Below are positions 15,840-23,181 of a stretch of 27,987 nucleotides of DNA, piece by piece. The position numbers and the translations under genes were made by a program. The stretch's first letter is position 1. Each line of letters begins with the position of its first letter. A model generated the notes under the pieces. It was not told the DNA's origin. It did no database searches and saw only the letters and a list, made by a program, of their open reading frames with translations. The stretch covers positions 1-27,987 of the forward strand of contig JBJHBY010000009.1 of the NCBI GenBank assembly GCA_050485745.1, given 5' to 3'. This stretch comes from JBJHBY01 sp050485745. GTDB lineage: Bacteria; Pseudomonadota; Gammaproteobacteria; Pseudomonadales; CAMLJR01.

Positions 15840-16610
15840 ATGGATGTGGATGCAGTTGTAGAGCATATCGCCAAAAAGACAAAATTACTTTTTGAATCAC
15901 GACTACCAAAAGTCTGTGAGTTCAGAGAGAGGCCTCGGGAGAAAAAATCCCGGAATCTCCACCACTTCGAAAAATCGACATTTACCGAAGACTCCTTCAA
16001 GGGACAGTATATCGGCGCTCATCTGGAACGATACTATACAGACCTTTTGGTCCTTCCGGATCTGGGAAGCCTCGATGTCATGGAAATCGGCGGCTACCCC
16101 TTTATTTTTTCATCAGCACTGAAATCCTTGTCCAAAAGCTTTCTCTGCCTGGACCCAGCACCCGATAGAGACAGTTTCGAAGGGGCAAAACCTTTCGATC
16201 TGTCGAAACCAGATCCATTCGAAAAAATTGACTTTAAACCGGATCTGATAATTCTTCACGAAACTATTGAACACCTTCTTGGCGACCTGAACTCAATATT
16301 TAAAAGTTTATTTTCTTTCATGAAAAAGGAGTGTCAACTCAGCATTACAACGCCAAACATTCATTCAAAGGAGGCAATCAGCCGCCTTTTGAATTCCGGC
16401 CTGATGCAACCCGGAATATTCACCGAATATGAGAAAATATCAAAGTATGGGCACATGGGACATGTAAGAGAGTATTCGTTATTCGAACTCTGCTATTTCC
16501 TGAAGCGAATAGGATTCAGGAAAATAATCATACAAAGCAGGCAAAATACCGGGGATCAACTGATTGACACTTATCTGCCATTCAATTCGCATATTTTCGC
16601 AATAAAATAA
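15840..16610 (+). CDS. Class I SAM-dependent methyltransferase
   Basis: 256 aa from ATG 15840; the upstream GGAATGGAA is a weak ribosome binding site. Motif I is LDVMEIGGYPFIF (about 80-92). An acidic loop (CLDPAPD) and a post-I motif PDLIILHETIEHLLGDL (about 134-150) follow, as in Methyltransf_23-type proteins often found in polysaccharide clusters. The C-terminal third (NSGLMQPGIFTEYEK, HVREYSLFELCYFLKRIGF) also appears in the minus-strand protein at 17827-18576, so the two are related. It could O-methylate a sugar, as a modification or chain end. The codon usage and base composition are more AT-rich than upstream. It is convergent with the glycosyltransferase gene ending at 16629. Confidence 0.75.
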   Translation: MDVDAVVEHIAKKTKLLFESRLPKVCEFRERPREKKSRNLHHFEKSTFTEDSFKGQYIGAHLERYYTDLLVLPDLGSLDVMEIGGYPFIFSSALKSLSKSFLCLDPAPDRDSFEGAKPFDLSKPDPFEKIDFKPDLIILHETIEHLLGDLNSIFKSLFSFMKKECQLSITTPNIHSKEAISRLLNSGLMQPGIFTEYEKISKYGHMGHVREYSLFELCYFLKRIGFRKIIIQSRQNTGDQLIDTYLPFNSHIFAIK

Positions 16611-16612
16611 AA

Positions 16613-16632
16613 TTGGTTAAGGGATTAATCAA
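16613..16632 (-). terminator. AT-rich hairpin between convergent glycan genes
   Basis: TTGGTTAA / TTAATCAA form an 8-bp stem (one G-U pair) with a GGGA loop. On the minus strand it is followed by TTTTATTTTATT, as expected for an intrinsic terminator of the long minus-strand operon. It overlaps the stop codon of the last gene (16629-16631), and the stem is weak. Confidence 0.45.
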
Positions 16633-17789
16633 CAAATCAGAGATTTATAGATTTCCAAGGTTTCAGCAGCTGTTTTATCCCAGGAAAATCTGCCCCTAAT
16701 TTCTACCGGATCCGGAATCCTGGGCCGCTCAAGCATCGCCAAAAGAAGCTCTTCCCGAAATTCAAGAGGGTCAACAAGTGTCGCCAAATCACCGGCAACC
16801 TCCTTCATCGCCCCTCGATCACTCGTAAGGACTGGCACACCACACGCCATGGCTTCGACGACTGGCAAACCAAAGCCTTCGTACAGAGATGCGTAGACAA
16901 ACAGACCAGCGCCCGCCATCAGTGCAACAAGCTCTCTTTGACTAACATAGCCCGTAAGAATAACGCGATGATCAGGGCTTTCGTGAGAAGCCAACAGAGA
17001 CTCAAGCTCACGATTCTTCCAGCCTTTCGCACCAACCAGAACCAGCGGTCTGAATCTTGAAATTTCCGCAGGAAGCGAAAAATAGGATCGCAATAGCCCG
17101 ACAAGATTCTTTCGAGGCTCAAGAGTAGCCACCGACAGGATATACGCCGAATAAGCAAGATCCCAACGCCGAATCAGTGGCGCGATTTCATCTGAACTTA
17201 ATGGCCTGAACTCTGGAGATACGCCAAGATAGACCGTTGAAACCTTGCTCTCAACTTCGGGGTAAAGTGAACAAATCTCATCATGCGTAAATTTGCTGAC
17301 AGCAATAACATGATCTGCCCGCTTTATCGACTGACCAATGCTCGATGATATATAGGCAACTCGCTCGCGAGGATGAAACTCCGGAAACCTGGCATGGGAC
17401 ATGTCATGTATGGTCAGAACAAGCGGTGCCGAAACATCGAGGGGAGCATGGCTTAACTCATGGTAGATGTCCGGATTTTCATTCAGGGCCCTCAGAAATT
17501 TTTTCTGCTGAAGACGCTGCCGAAACGCGTAGGCGCCAGGAATTGAGCGCACCATGGCTTTGATTGAACCCATCGAAAATAAAGATAAATATTCACCACC
17601 AGATTCGCGTCCATCCCGATCGTCAAGTAGCAATTCAAGCTCGTCCGCAGGGATAAGTCGTCCATGATAGGCGCCGGATATCTTAATCGAATTCTCTTGC
17701 GCAAGAATCTGTCGAAGCAGCGACTCGGCATAGCGTCCAATGCCCGTACGAGGATGGGCGAGAGAATCCAACCGAACAAGCAGCTTCAT
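16629..17789 (-). CDS. Glycosyltransferase family 4 protein (mannosyltransferase-like)
   Basis: 386 aa from ATG 17789. The N terminus MKLLVRLDSLAHPRTGIGRY has the glycine-rich acceptor loop of GT4 enzymes. VLTIHDMSH (about 125), YILSVATLEPRKNL (about 215) and LYEGFGLPVVEAMACGVPVL (about 295-315) carry the donor-binding signature with two conserved Glu. This resembles the WbpY/WbdB type of mannosyltransferases in O-antigen clusters, though donor assignment is inference. It is the last gene of the minus-strand operon, 37 bases after the methyltransferase-like gene, and ends at the 16613-16632 hairpin. Confidence 0.87.
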   Translation of the reverse strand: MKLLVRLDSLAHPRTGIGRYAESLLRQILAQENSIKISGAYHGRLIPADELELLLDDRDGRESGGEYLSLFSMGSIKAMVRSIPGAYAFRQRLQQKKFLRALNENPDIYHELSHAPLDVSAPLVLTIHDMSHARFPEFHPRERVAYISSSIGQSIKRADHVIAVSKFTHDEICSLYPEVESKVSTVYLGVSPEFRPLSSDEIAPLIRRWDLAYSAYILSVATLEPRKNLVGLLRSYFSLPAEISRFRPLVLVGAKGWKNRELESLLASHESPDHRVILTGYVSQRELVALMAGAGLFVYASLYEGFGLPVVEAMACGVPVLTSDRGAMKEVAGDLATLVDPLEFREELLLAMLERPRIPDPVEIRGRFSWDKTAAETLEIYKSLIC

Positions 17790-17826
17790 ATCAGAAAACG
17801 ACCAACCATCGCCTCAAAGAATCGCT

Positions 17827-18576
17827 CTATACGACATCCCAGGTTGGGCGAACTGCTCTAACATGGGCAACCTGCATCAAGTAAATCCCATACCCTGAAA
17901 ACAGCTCTCGCTCGGAACGAGGGCCGCGACAAATTACTTTGATATCCCGAAACCCAAATCGCGTCATCAACATACAGAGCTCGAAAATCGAGTATTTTCT
18001 CATCACACCCATGTGCGGGGATAGCTTTTTCTCGGAGTGCTCATTATAAATTCCAGGCTGAATCAACCCCTTGGTATGCAAATTTTTTATCGATGAAAAA
18101 CTCAAGGCGTTATCGGACAAAAGATCTATCTGACCACCTCGCTTCAACAATCTGAACAGGCTCCTGCCGACGTCGACGAGGTTAGCGGAGCAACGCTCAA
18201 TAACATATCGACAGAAAACCCTGTCAGCACCAACGGCAGCGGCTGGAAAGCCATCCTCAAGAGCCGGAAATCTCATGTAATAATCACTGAGTGACCGAGA
18301 CATACGACTGAAGGCATCCTCTTGGTAATGATAATCAATCACCTTGCCCGAGCGACTCTGAACACACAACTCTATATCCTCAAGCTGACGCCGAGACAAT
18401 CTGCGAACCTCATCACCGAACTCGGCCAAATCCGTCGAACCAATCACAGACGAAGACTCTTGAGAATCTTTTTCTTCAACAAACTTCACGTGAGGAAGCT
18501 GTGCAGAAAACATGTTCGCAACAGATTTTGCAATCTGAAACTGGGACCTGAATATGACGGCATCGAGATGGTTCAA
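17827..18576 (-). CDS. Methyltransferase-like protein, probable SAM-site-deficient paralogue
   Basis: 249 aa if translation starts at TTG 18576, which overlaps the TGA stop of the ATPase gene (TTGA) and follows AAGGA. An in-frame ATG at 18513 is the alternative. From about residue 118 it aligns with the methyltransferase at 15840-16610: ADRVFCRYVIERCSANLVDVG matches its post-I segment, and GLIQPGIYNEHSEKK and RKYSIFELCMLMTRFGF match its C terminus. The upstream half shows no glycine-rich motif I and no acidic ribose-binding loop, so SAM binding is doubtful. It may be a regulatory or structural partner in glycan assembly, or a decayed enzyme. Tight coupling to the transporter ATPase argues that it is translated and useful. 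Confidence 0.6.
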   Translation of the reverse strand: MNHLDAVIFRSQFQIAKSVANMFSAQLPHVKFVEEKDSQESSSVIGSTDLAEFGDEVRRLSRRQLEDIELCVQSRSGKVIDYHYQEDAFSRMSRSLSDYYMRFPALEDGFPAAAVGADRVFCRYVIERCSANLVDVGRSLFRLLKRGGQIDLLSDNALSFSSIKNLHTKGLIQPGIYNEHSEKKLSPHMGVMRKYSIFELCMLMTRFGFRDIKVICRGPRSERELFSGYGIYLMQVAHVRAVRPTWDVV

Positions 18577-19151
18577 AGAGCCAATTCCTTTGTGATAGGC
18601 AGACCAGAGTTTCCCGAACCACCAGTCAAAATAATGGCAGAGAAATTCTGATCAAACGTCGCCCAAAGACGAGCACTCAAACCAGGATCACGCTTTACAT
18701 TAGGCCAGTAGTCAATAACCAGAAGGTCGCCGTGCAGCACAGGAAGAACAAGACTGGCCAGCAACTTTTTCCTGGAACCGCTTAGCGTCCTGACGGGCAC
18801 TGAAAGAGAGAACCCTGCCAAAACAGCCTCTGCCGCCAAGGCCTTGTAGCTTGCTTTACAGCCTTCAGCATAGTAACAAGCCATGAGAGCGAGATTCGAT
18901 CGAACGTCAAACTCTGGACGAAAAATGGAAACGGGGTCGATGATGCCAACAGTGCTCGATCGACAGCTTACTTTTCCCGAAGCTGGAGACAAAGAACCGA
19001 TCGCAAGGCGACATAGCGTTGAAACACCGCTCCCCGGAGGCCCACTAACAAGGACACGGTCACCCGCCTCCACACAAAATGAAAGATCGCTCCTGAAAAC
19101 TCTACCGCCTCCGGGGTACGAAAAATTGACGGAATCAAACTGGAGAATCAT
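18573..19151 (-). CDS. ABC transporter ATP-binding protein of a polysaccharide exporter, degenerate active site
   Basis: 192 aa from ATG 19151, overlapping the permease stop (ATGA). The fold order is that of KpsT/Wzt ATPases: LQFDSVNFSYPGGGRVFRSD, a Walker A region, a signature region and a Walker B strand. The Walker A reads GPPGSGVST (about 38-46), with Val in place of the nucleotide-binding Lys; I confirmed GTT at that codon. Walker B is LLVIDYW, with Tyr in place of the catalytic Glu. The expected switch His is absent (IILTGGSGNSG). The signature is LSGSRKK, similar to the weak SSGMRSR form of KpsT. There is no C-terminal carbohydrate-binding domain, so it is not a long Wzt. It pairs with the permease at 19148-19891. 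It may be a non-hydrolysing subunit or need another ATPase. Confidence 0.78.
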   Translation of the reverse strand: MILQFDSVNFSYPGGGRVFRSDLSFCVEAGDRVLVSGPPGSGVSTLCRLAIGSLSPASGKVSCRSSTVGIIDPVSIFRPEFDVRSNLALMACYYAEGCKASYKALAAEAVLAGFSLSVPVRTLSGSRKKLLASLVLPVLHGDLLVIDYWPNVKRDPGLSARLWATFDQNFSAIILTGGSGNSGLPITKELAL

Positions 19152-19891
19152 AGATAGACAAGGTATTTTCTATAGAAACAACGATGAACAATCAGCGCAA
19201 AAGTAGCCATAATTGCAACAAATACCAAGGCTAGAAAAAATGGACCGGATAAATTTTCAGGAGCAATGACCGGAGAACGAACAAGAACTACGAAGTAATA
19301 AAATGGATTCAACTCAAAGGCTATTTTGGGTGCCCCATCAAAGCCCTCGTAATAGAGAATAGGGAGCGCAAAATACATCAAGCCAACAGAAAATCTGACC
19401 ACCGGCGAAATATCACGAAACCGAACAACCATAATTCCAACGACATAAGCCAACAGGTTACAAAAAACAACCAGAAGCGAAACACCCAAAAAGGCAATCA
19501 GAATAAACCTCAAACTAAATCCAATGGAACTAAAAATTAGCAACGCCAATATTGCAATAAAAAATTTTATCGACGCTATGTACAGATCGCAGAGGGCATA
19601 GCCGAGATAAAGCAGAAGAGAAGCCCCGGGCCTCTGCACAAGAAGAGGCTTGGATTCAGAAAGCCGGGTAAAATTTGCACCAAGAGCAGTTGAAACAACA
19701 CCCCATGCAATCAAGGAAAACAGCAGATAAATCGCATAGTTTTCTATATATGAAGAAAAAAAACCCTGAAAAAAAAATGACTTGACGGCAACAAGCATGA
19801 GATAAAGGACAACCGGCCACAACCCACCAAGGAGTGATCTTGGAAAGTAATTAACAAAGAATACCCTCGACAGGGTCAATGCATTAGTCAC
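19148..19891 (-). CDS. ABC-2 type polysaccharide export permease (Wzm/KpsM-like)
   Basis: 247 aa from GTG 19891, overlapping the preceding stop (GTGA). About six hydrophobic segments are visible (near 22-42, 48-68, 90-115, 120-150, 163-180 and 215-235). The N terminus (LSRVFFVNYFPRSLLGGLWPV) and the segment FRDISPVVRFSVGLMYFALPILY match the amphipathic helix and FRDI loop of KpsM/Wzm/TagG permeases. ELNPFYYFVVLVRSPVI is the typical C-terminal hallmark (NP-x-YY). It should move a lipid-linked glycan across the inner membrane with the ATPase encoded next. Four-base overlaps on both sides imply coupled translation. No outer-membrane export (KpsD/KpsE) genes are in the window. Confidence 0.85.
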   Translation of the reverse strand: MTNALTLSRVFFVNYFPRSLLGGLWPVVLYLMLVAVKSFFFQGFFSSYIENYAIYLLFSLIAWGVVSTALGANFTRLSESKPLLVQRPGASLLLYLGYALCDLYIASIKFFIAILALLIFSSIGFSLRFILIAFLGVSLLVVFCNLLAYVVGIMVVRFRDISPVVRFSVGLMYFALPILYYEGFDGAPKIAFELNPFYYFVVLVRSPVIAPENLSGPFFLALVFVAIMATFALIVHRCFYRKYLVYL

Positions 19892-20907
19892 AACCCCATC
19901 ACCCCGGAAAGAAAAGCCTGATTCCTTAGTCGCTCACCATCCCTGACCTTTATTGCCTCCTGCACCAAATACTGATATTCAACGTCAGCAACATCCTTGA
20001 CACTCATCATATCGGCATCGAGCCGACTACAGAAATCAACGTAGGAATCCGGGAATCGATAAATTGAGAGAAAGCTTGAGCTTCCGATGACAGGCATTCC
20101 ACCATTGAGAGCGAAAGGCACCGTACCAGTCATACCATCCCGCTCATAGCGAGTATTTTTCTTATAACAGGTTCCCCAAAAGCAGCTCCGGGAAAGAACC
20201 TCCTTATAAATGTCAAGATGACTCAAACCAACACGAAAAACCCGGGAAGAACCAAAGAGCTCTTTCAAGCCATCTGAAAGGTGGGCCACAAACCAATTAA
20301 TCGCAAAGGAATCAGTCTCAAAGGCAGATGACTCAAACTTCTCGAAAAGTTTCTGAAGCCTTTCACTATCACGCATTGTAAGCGCTGCCGGGTAATGCGT
20401 GCCGAGAAAAGCCAGGCAACGAGAAATATCAGACTGCTTTCTATAATGGGAGAGCCGGACATCCACCTCATAATAGGGAGTGAAGACCTGGTCGACAACA
20501 GGATCAAGTAGAACACTGGTCCCCAGCTTGAAAAAAGGATGCGAAAGCTCATTCCTCAAATTGGAGTGATGTAGAACAAGGATCTCAGCTCCAGATGACT
20601 CGAGAGCGGCCGAATTAAAAGTCGTTTTTTCCCATATTGGTGATGAGTTAAAAATAATCAGATCAAAGCTTTTGTCCAGAATCAAGCCTCGTATTCTTTC
20701 GATATGAGCAGGATTCTCCCGGTCATAGGCAATAAACTCATACCCCAACTCATCATAGAGAGCAAAAATTCCGTAGGAATTACCACACAGCACAGAGATA
20801 CTTATATCGATCGATTTCTGCCTGGAAATCACGGAAAGGGCATCCATAAAGCCGCCCAGAACCTCACCATGCCCTCCACCTTCCTGAATGATCAATACAC
20901 TCTTCAT
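19888..20907 (-). CDS. Unrecognised protein, possible GT-B-like glycosyltransferase
   Basis: 339 aa from ATG 20907, overlapping the sulfotransferase stop by four bases. I do not recognise the family. The start KSVLIIQEGGGHGEVLGGFM resembles the glycine-rich nucleotide- or acceptor-binding loop at the N terminus of GT-B enzymes. FDLIIFNSSP and AEILVLHHSNL are alternating strand/loop segments of a Rossmann-like fold. Near the C terminus, TVPFALNGGMPVIGSSSFLS recalls the donor-site region where GT-B proteins hold a nucleotide sugar, but the usual E-x7-E pair is missing. Its place between the sulfotransferase and the permease, with ATGA overlaps on both sides, ties it to the same glycan. Function should be left open. 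Confidence 0.55.
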   Translation of the reverse strand: MKSVLIIQEGGGHGEVLGGFMDALSVISRQKSIDISISVLCGNSYGIFALYDELGYEFIAYDRENPAHIERIRGLILDKSFDLIIFNSSPIWEKTTFNSAALESSGAEILVLHHSNLRNELSHPFFKLGTSVLLDPVVDQVFTPYYEVDVRLSHYRKQSDISRCLAFLGTHYPAALTMRDSERLQKLFEKFESSAFETDSFAINWFVAHLSDGLKELFGSSRVFRVGLSHLDIYKEVLSRSCFWGTCYKKNTRYERDGMTGTVPFALNGGMPVIGSSSFLSIYRFPDSYVDFCSRLDADMMSVKDVADVEYQYLVQEAIKVRDGERLRNQAFLSGVMGL

Positions 20908-21599
20908 GCCCGAATCGATTCCATCAAACGATAGTCTTCTTGATATATCCTCTCAATCCGGTCACGATTTCTGTCGATTTCCGAAGCGGAAACAGAGACA
21001 GCCGAATCGGAGCGATTGGATTCCGCAAACCTTATCTCTGGATAACCATGCTCCTTCAATATTTCGTTTACTCCATTCTCCAGATTCGAAATATCAATCA
21101 GCTTATCAACACGGATACTCCCATCAACATCACAAACATAGAGGCTCTGCGGAATATAATGTGCAACATTCGCATGCGGAAGATCCATTACCTTCCCTAC
21201 ATCAAAATACCCCTTGTCCGATAGCCATTCCAGCCCATCAACAAACTCAGTAAAGCTGGCAATTTCACGAGACCCCAGTATCCTGAAATCACTCTCATGG
21301 AATGCTCTGCGATAGACACTAACCATTCTTTGAACCGGATCACGAACCACAGCAAATTTGTAGAATGTTCCTATCTCGTAAGGTGAACAAAAGACCTTCA
21401 TGTGCTGGAAGGTACAGTGATCCAGCTCAATGGTCGCGCGGCCATAAGGAATCTTGCCATAAAGATGAACGAGATCCACCAGCCTGTAGTCCAGCGTGGC
21501 GCCAGGAATCATTCCAGATCGCAAGAAAGCATCATTAATTGATGTTCCGCCACACCTCGGAACATGAATAAAAATCAAGCGATAATTCAGGATTCGCAC
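20904..21599 (-). CDS. Sulfotransferase (PAPS-dependent, carbohydrate type)
   Basis: 231 aa from GTG 21599, preceded by GAGAGG ten bases upstream. The frame opens further to a TTG at 21623, but that start has no better site. The 5'-phosphosulfate loop is FIHVPRCGGTS (about 10-20), with Arg15 in place of the more usual Lys. The 3'-phosphate-binding segment is FAVVRDPVQRMVSVYRR (about 82-98), with Arg86 and Ser94. These are marks of Sulfotransfer_2-type enzymes that move sulfate from PAPS to a hydroxyl or amine of a glycan. Its start overlaps the end of the upstream glycosyltransferase and its stop overlaps the next start. Sulfated polysaccharides are more frequent in marine bacteria, which is consistent with, but not proof of, a marine host. 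Confidence 0.8.
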   Translation of the reverse strand: MRILNYRLIFIHVPRCGGTSINDAFLRSGMIPGATLDYRLVDLVHLYGKIPYGRATIELDHCTFQHMKVFCSPYEIGTFYKFAVVRDPVQRMVSVYRRAFHESDFRILGSREIASFTEFVDGLEWLSDKGYFDVGKVMDLPHANVAHYIPQSLYVCDVDGSIRVDKLIDISNLENGVNEILKEHGYPEIRFAESNRSDSAVSVSASEIDRNRDRIERIYQEDYRLMESIRA

Positions 21600-23068
21600 G
21601 CGGTCAGCACCTCTCTGGCCCAACTACTGGATCTGTCGACACCGTACTGCTCCATGAGCGATCGACGAATCCGATGCCAATCCACAGCCAGGATTTCTGA
21701 GGCCCGATCTCTTGCTACAGTCAGAAACTCAGATGGGCCTGCATCAGTGATACTACACTCCGGCACATCGATATCAATACCTCGCATGGCCCGCCTCGAC
21801 ATCAAAACAGGCACCCCCCAAGATAATGCCTCAAGCGCCTTGACGGAAATGCCTGTGCCAGCGAAATCAGGAATAATGATCATATCAGCCGCCTGAATCT
21901 CAGCGTCCAAATTGCTGACATAACCTTTCAGGTTCACGCCGCAACCATAATCAACTCCCTGGAGAGCCTCACCGACACGTCCAACAACTGTTAGCTCAAG
22001 CCCGACAGGTATCCCGTAAGCCAAACACGAACTAATCGATCGCACATTCTGTGGGTGGTTATCGCCGATATACAGAATGCGCTTCAGCTTGTTGACAACT
22101 CTCTTATGAAATTCCGGAGCCGGGATCAGCATGCCCGGCCTGGAAATCATCAGATTTCCAGAACCATGCTTGGAGTAAGCAGCATAGTCAGACTTTGTGT
22201 AGCAGCCAATCATCCTGGGAACCCTGGACGAAATCTCCATTTCATACTTAAGGGATTTTTCTGACTCAAACTCAATGGTACGAGCCATTACATCGTGAGT
22301 TTCCAGAAAGACTCTATTCTTCCATCGAGAAAAATAGTTGAGGTAAGTTACCCTGTTAACAATGAATAAGTCCAGTTGCTCACAAAAACTCCTGAATTGA
22401 TCACTACGCTGGACAACATGCTGAAATTTGTTGCAATGAATATAGAGCTTGGGCTTTCGCAGCAGCCGCCACCACAAGCGAGTTACAACATATCGGCCAC
22501 TTATCAAGGCAGGGACAACCATGACCGAACGCAGTTGGCCGAAGTCGTAGATTTTTCTCTGCCTGAGACCAACCTCCTTCTGCATTACTCGAGAGTCTCT
22601 CTCACTCGAGTAGTAAAAACTATCCGCAAAAATTATCAGGCTGACGTCGCAACCAACTTCTATCAACCCACGGATCTGGGCTCGATACATGGCAGTACTG
22701 CCGCACACAGGCCAGTCCGGAACAACGACTGCAACCTGCTTTCTGCTGGGCTCGAAAACAGGGTTGACTGGAGGGTCTTCATGTATAACTGCCACATGAT
22801 CGCCCTTAATCAAAAAGAGGTCGCGAGAGAATACCAGCACGTCACGACAGATACGCAGCAGGATAATCGATAGCCGCAGTAGCCAGTACACTGGCAACAG
22901 CACAAAGATTGCCGCCTGTATCATCTGCCTGAAATATAGCGCAACTCTTTGGCCAGGAGCAGACGGAACAAGCCGGATAAGCCGCTCAATCTGATCCAGT
23001 CTCGCGCGCTTGTAGAGGTTCCATACCAGGTTCTGGAGCTGTTGCTTGACCCTGACAGCTGCCTTCAC
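21587..23068 (-). CDS. Glycosyltransferase family 4-like protein with N-terminal hydrophobic region
   Basis: 493 aa from GTG 23068, which has GGGAG eight bases upstream. An in-frame TTG at 23095 lacks such a site. A basic N terminus precedes two hydrophobic helices (about 45-82; AIFVLLPVYWLLRLSIILLR), suggesting membrane attachment. The GT domain starts near 105 with VAVVVPDWPVCGSTAMYRAQ. The donor region is RILYIGDNHPQNVRS (about 340) and ADMIIIPDFAGTGISVKALE ALSWGVPVL (about 410-440), a GT4-like pattern. It is the first gene of the minus-strand operon that runs to 16629. The region upstream (23069-23181) must hold the promoter, but I could not select clear -35 and -10 boxes. Confidence 0.78.
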   Translation of the reverse strand: MKAAVRVKQQLQNLVWNLYKRARLDQIERLIRLVPSAPGQRVALYFRQMIQAAIFVLLPVYWLLRLSIILLRICRDVLVFSRDLFLIKGDHVAVIHEDPPVNPVFEPSRKQVAVVVPDWPVCGSTAMYRAQIRGLIEVGCDVSLIIFADSFYYSSERDSRVMQKEVGLRQRKIYDFGQLRSVMVVPALISGRYVVTRLWWRLLRKPKLYIHCNKFQHVVQRSDQFRSFCEQLDLFIVNRVTYLNYFSRWKNRVFLETHDVMARTIEFESEKSLKYEMEISSRVPRMIGCYTKSDYAAYSKHGSGNLMISRPGMLIPAPEFHKRVVNKLKRILYIGDNHPQNVRSISSCLAYGIPVGLELTVVGRVGEALQGVDYGCGVNLKGYVSNLDAEIQAADMIIIPDFAGTGISVKALEALSWGVPVLMSRRAMRGIDIDVPECSITDAGPSEFLTVARDRASEILAVDWHRIRRSLMEQYGVDRSSSWAREVLTACES

Positions 23069-23181
23069 TTCAATAACTCCCGATACTATCGGCAACCGTA
23101 TTCCATACCCTTACTACACTGGTTTCCGATGACGTTTTTCGCAGCAGCGAATAGTAGCATTCCCCTGTAAACAGACCCATC

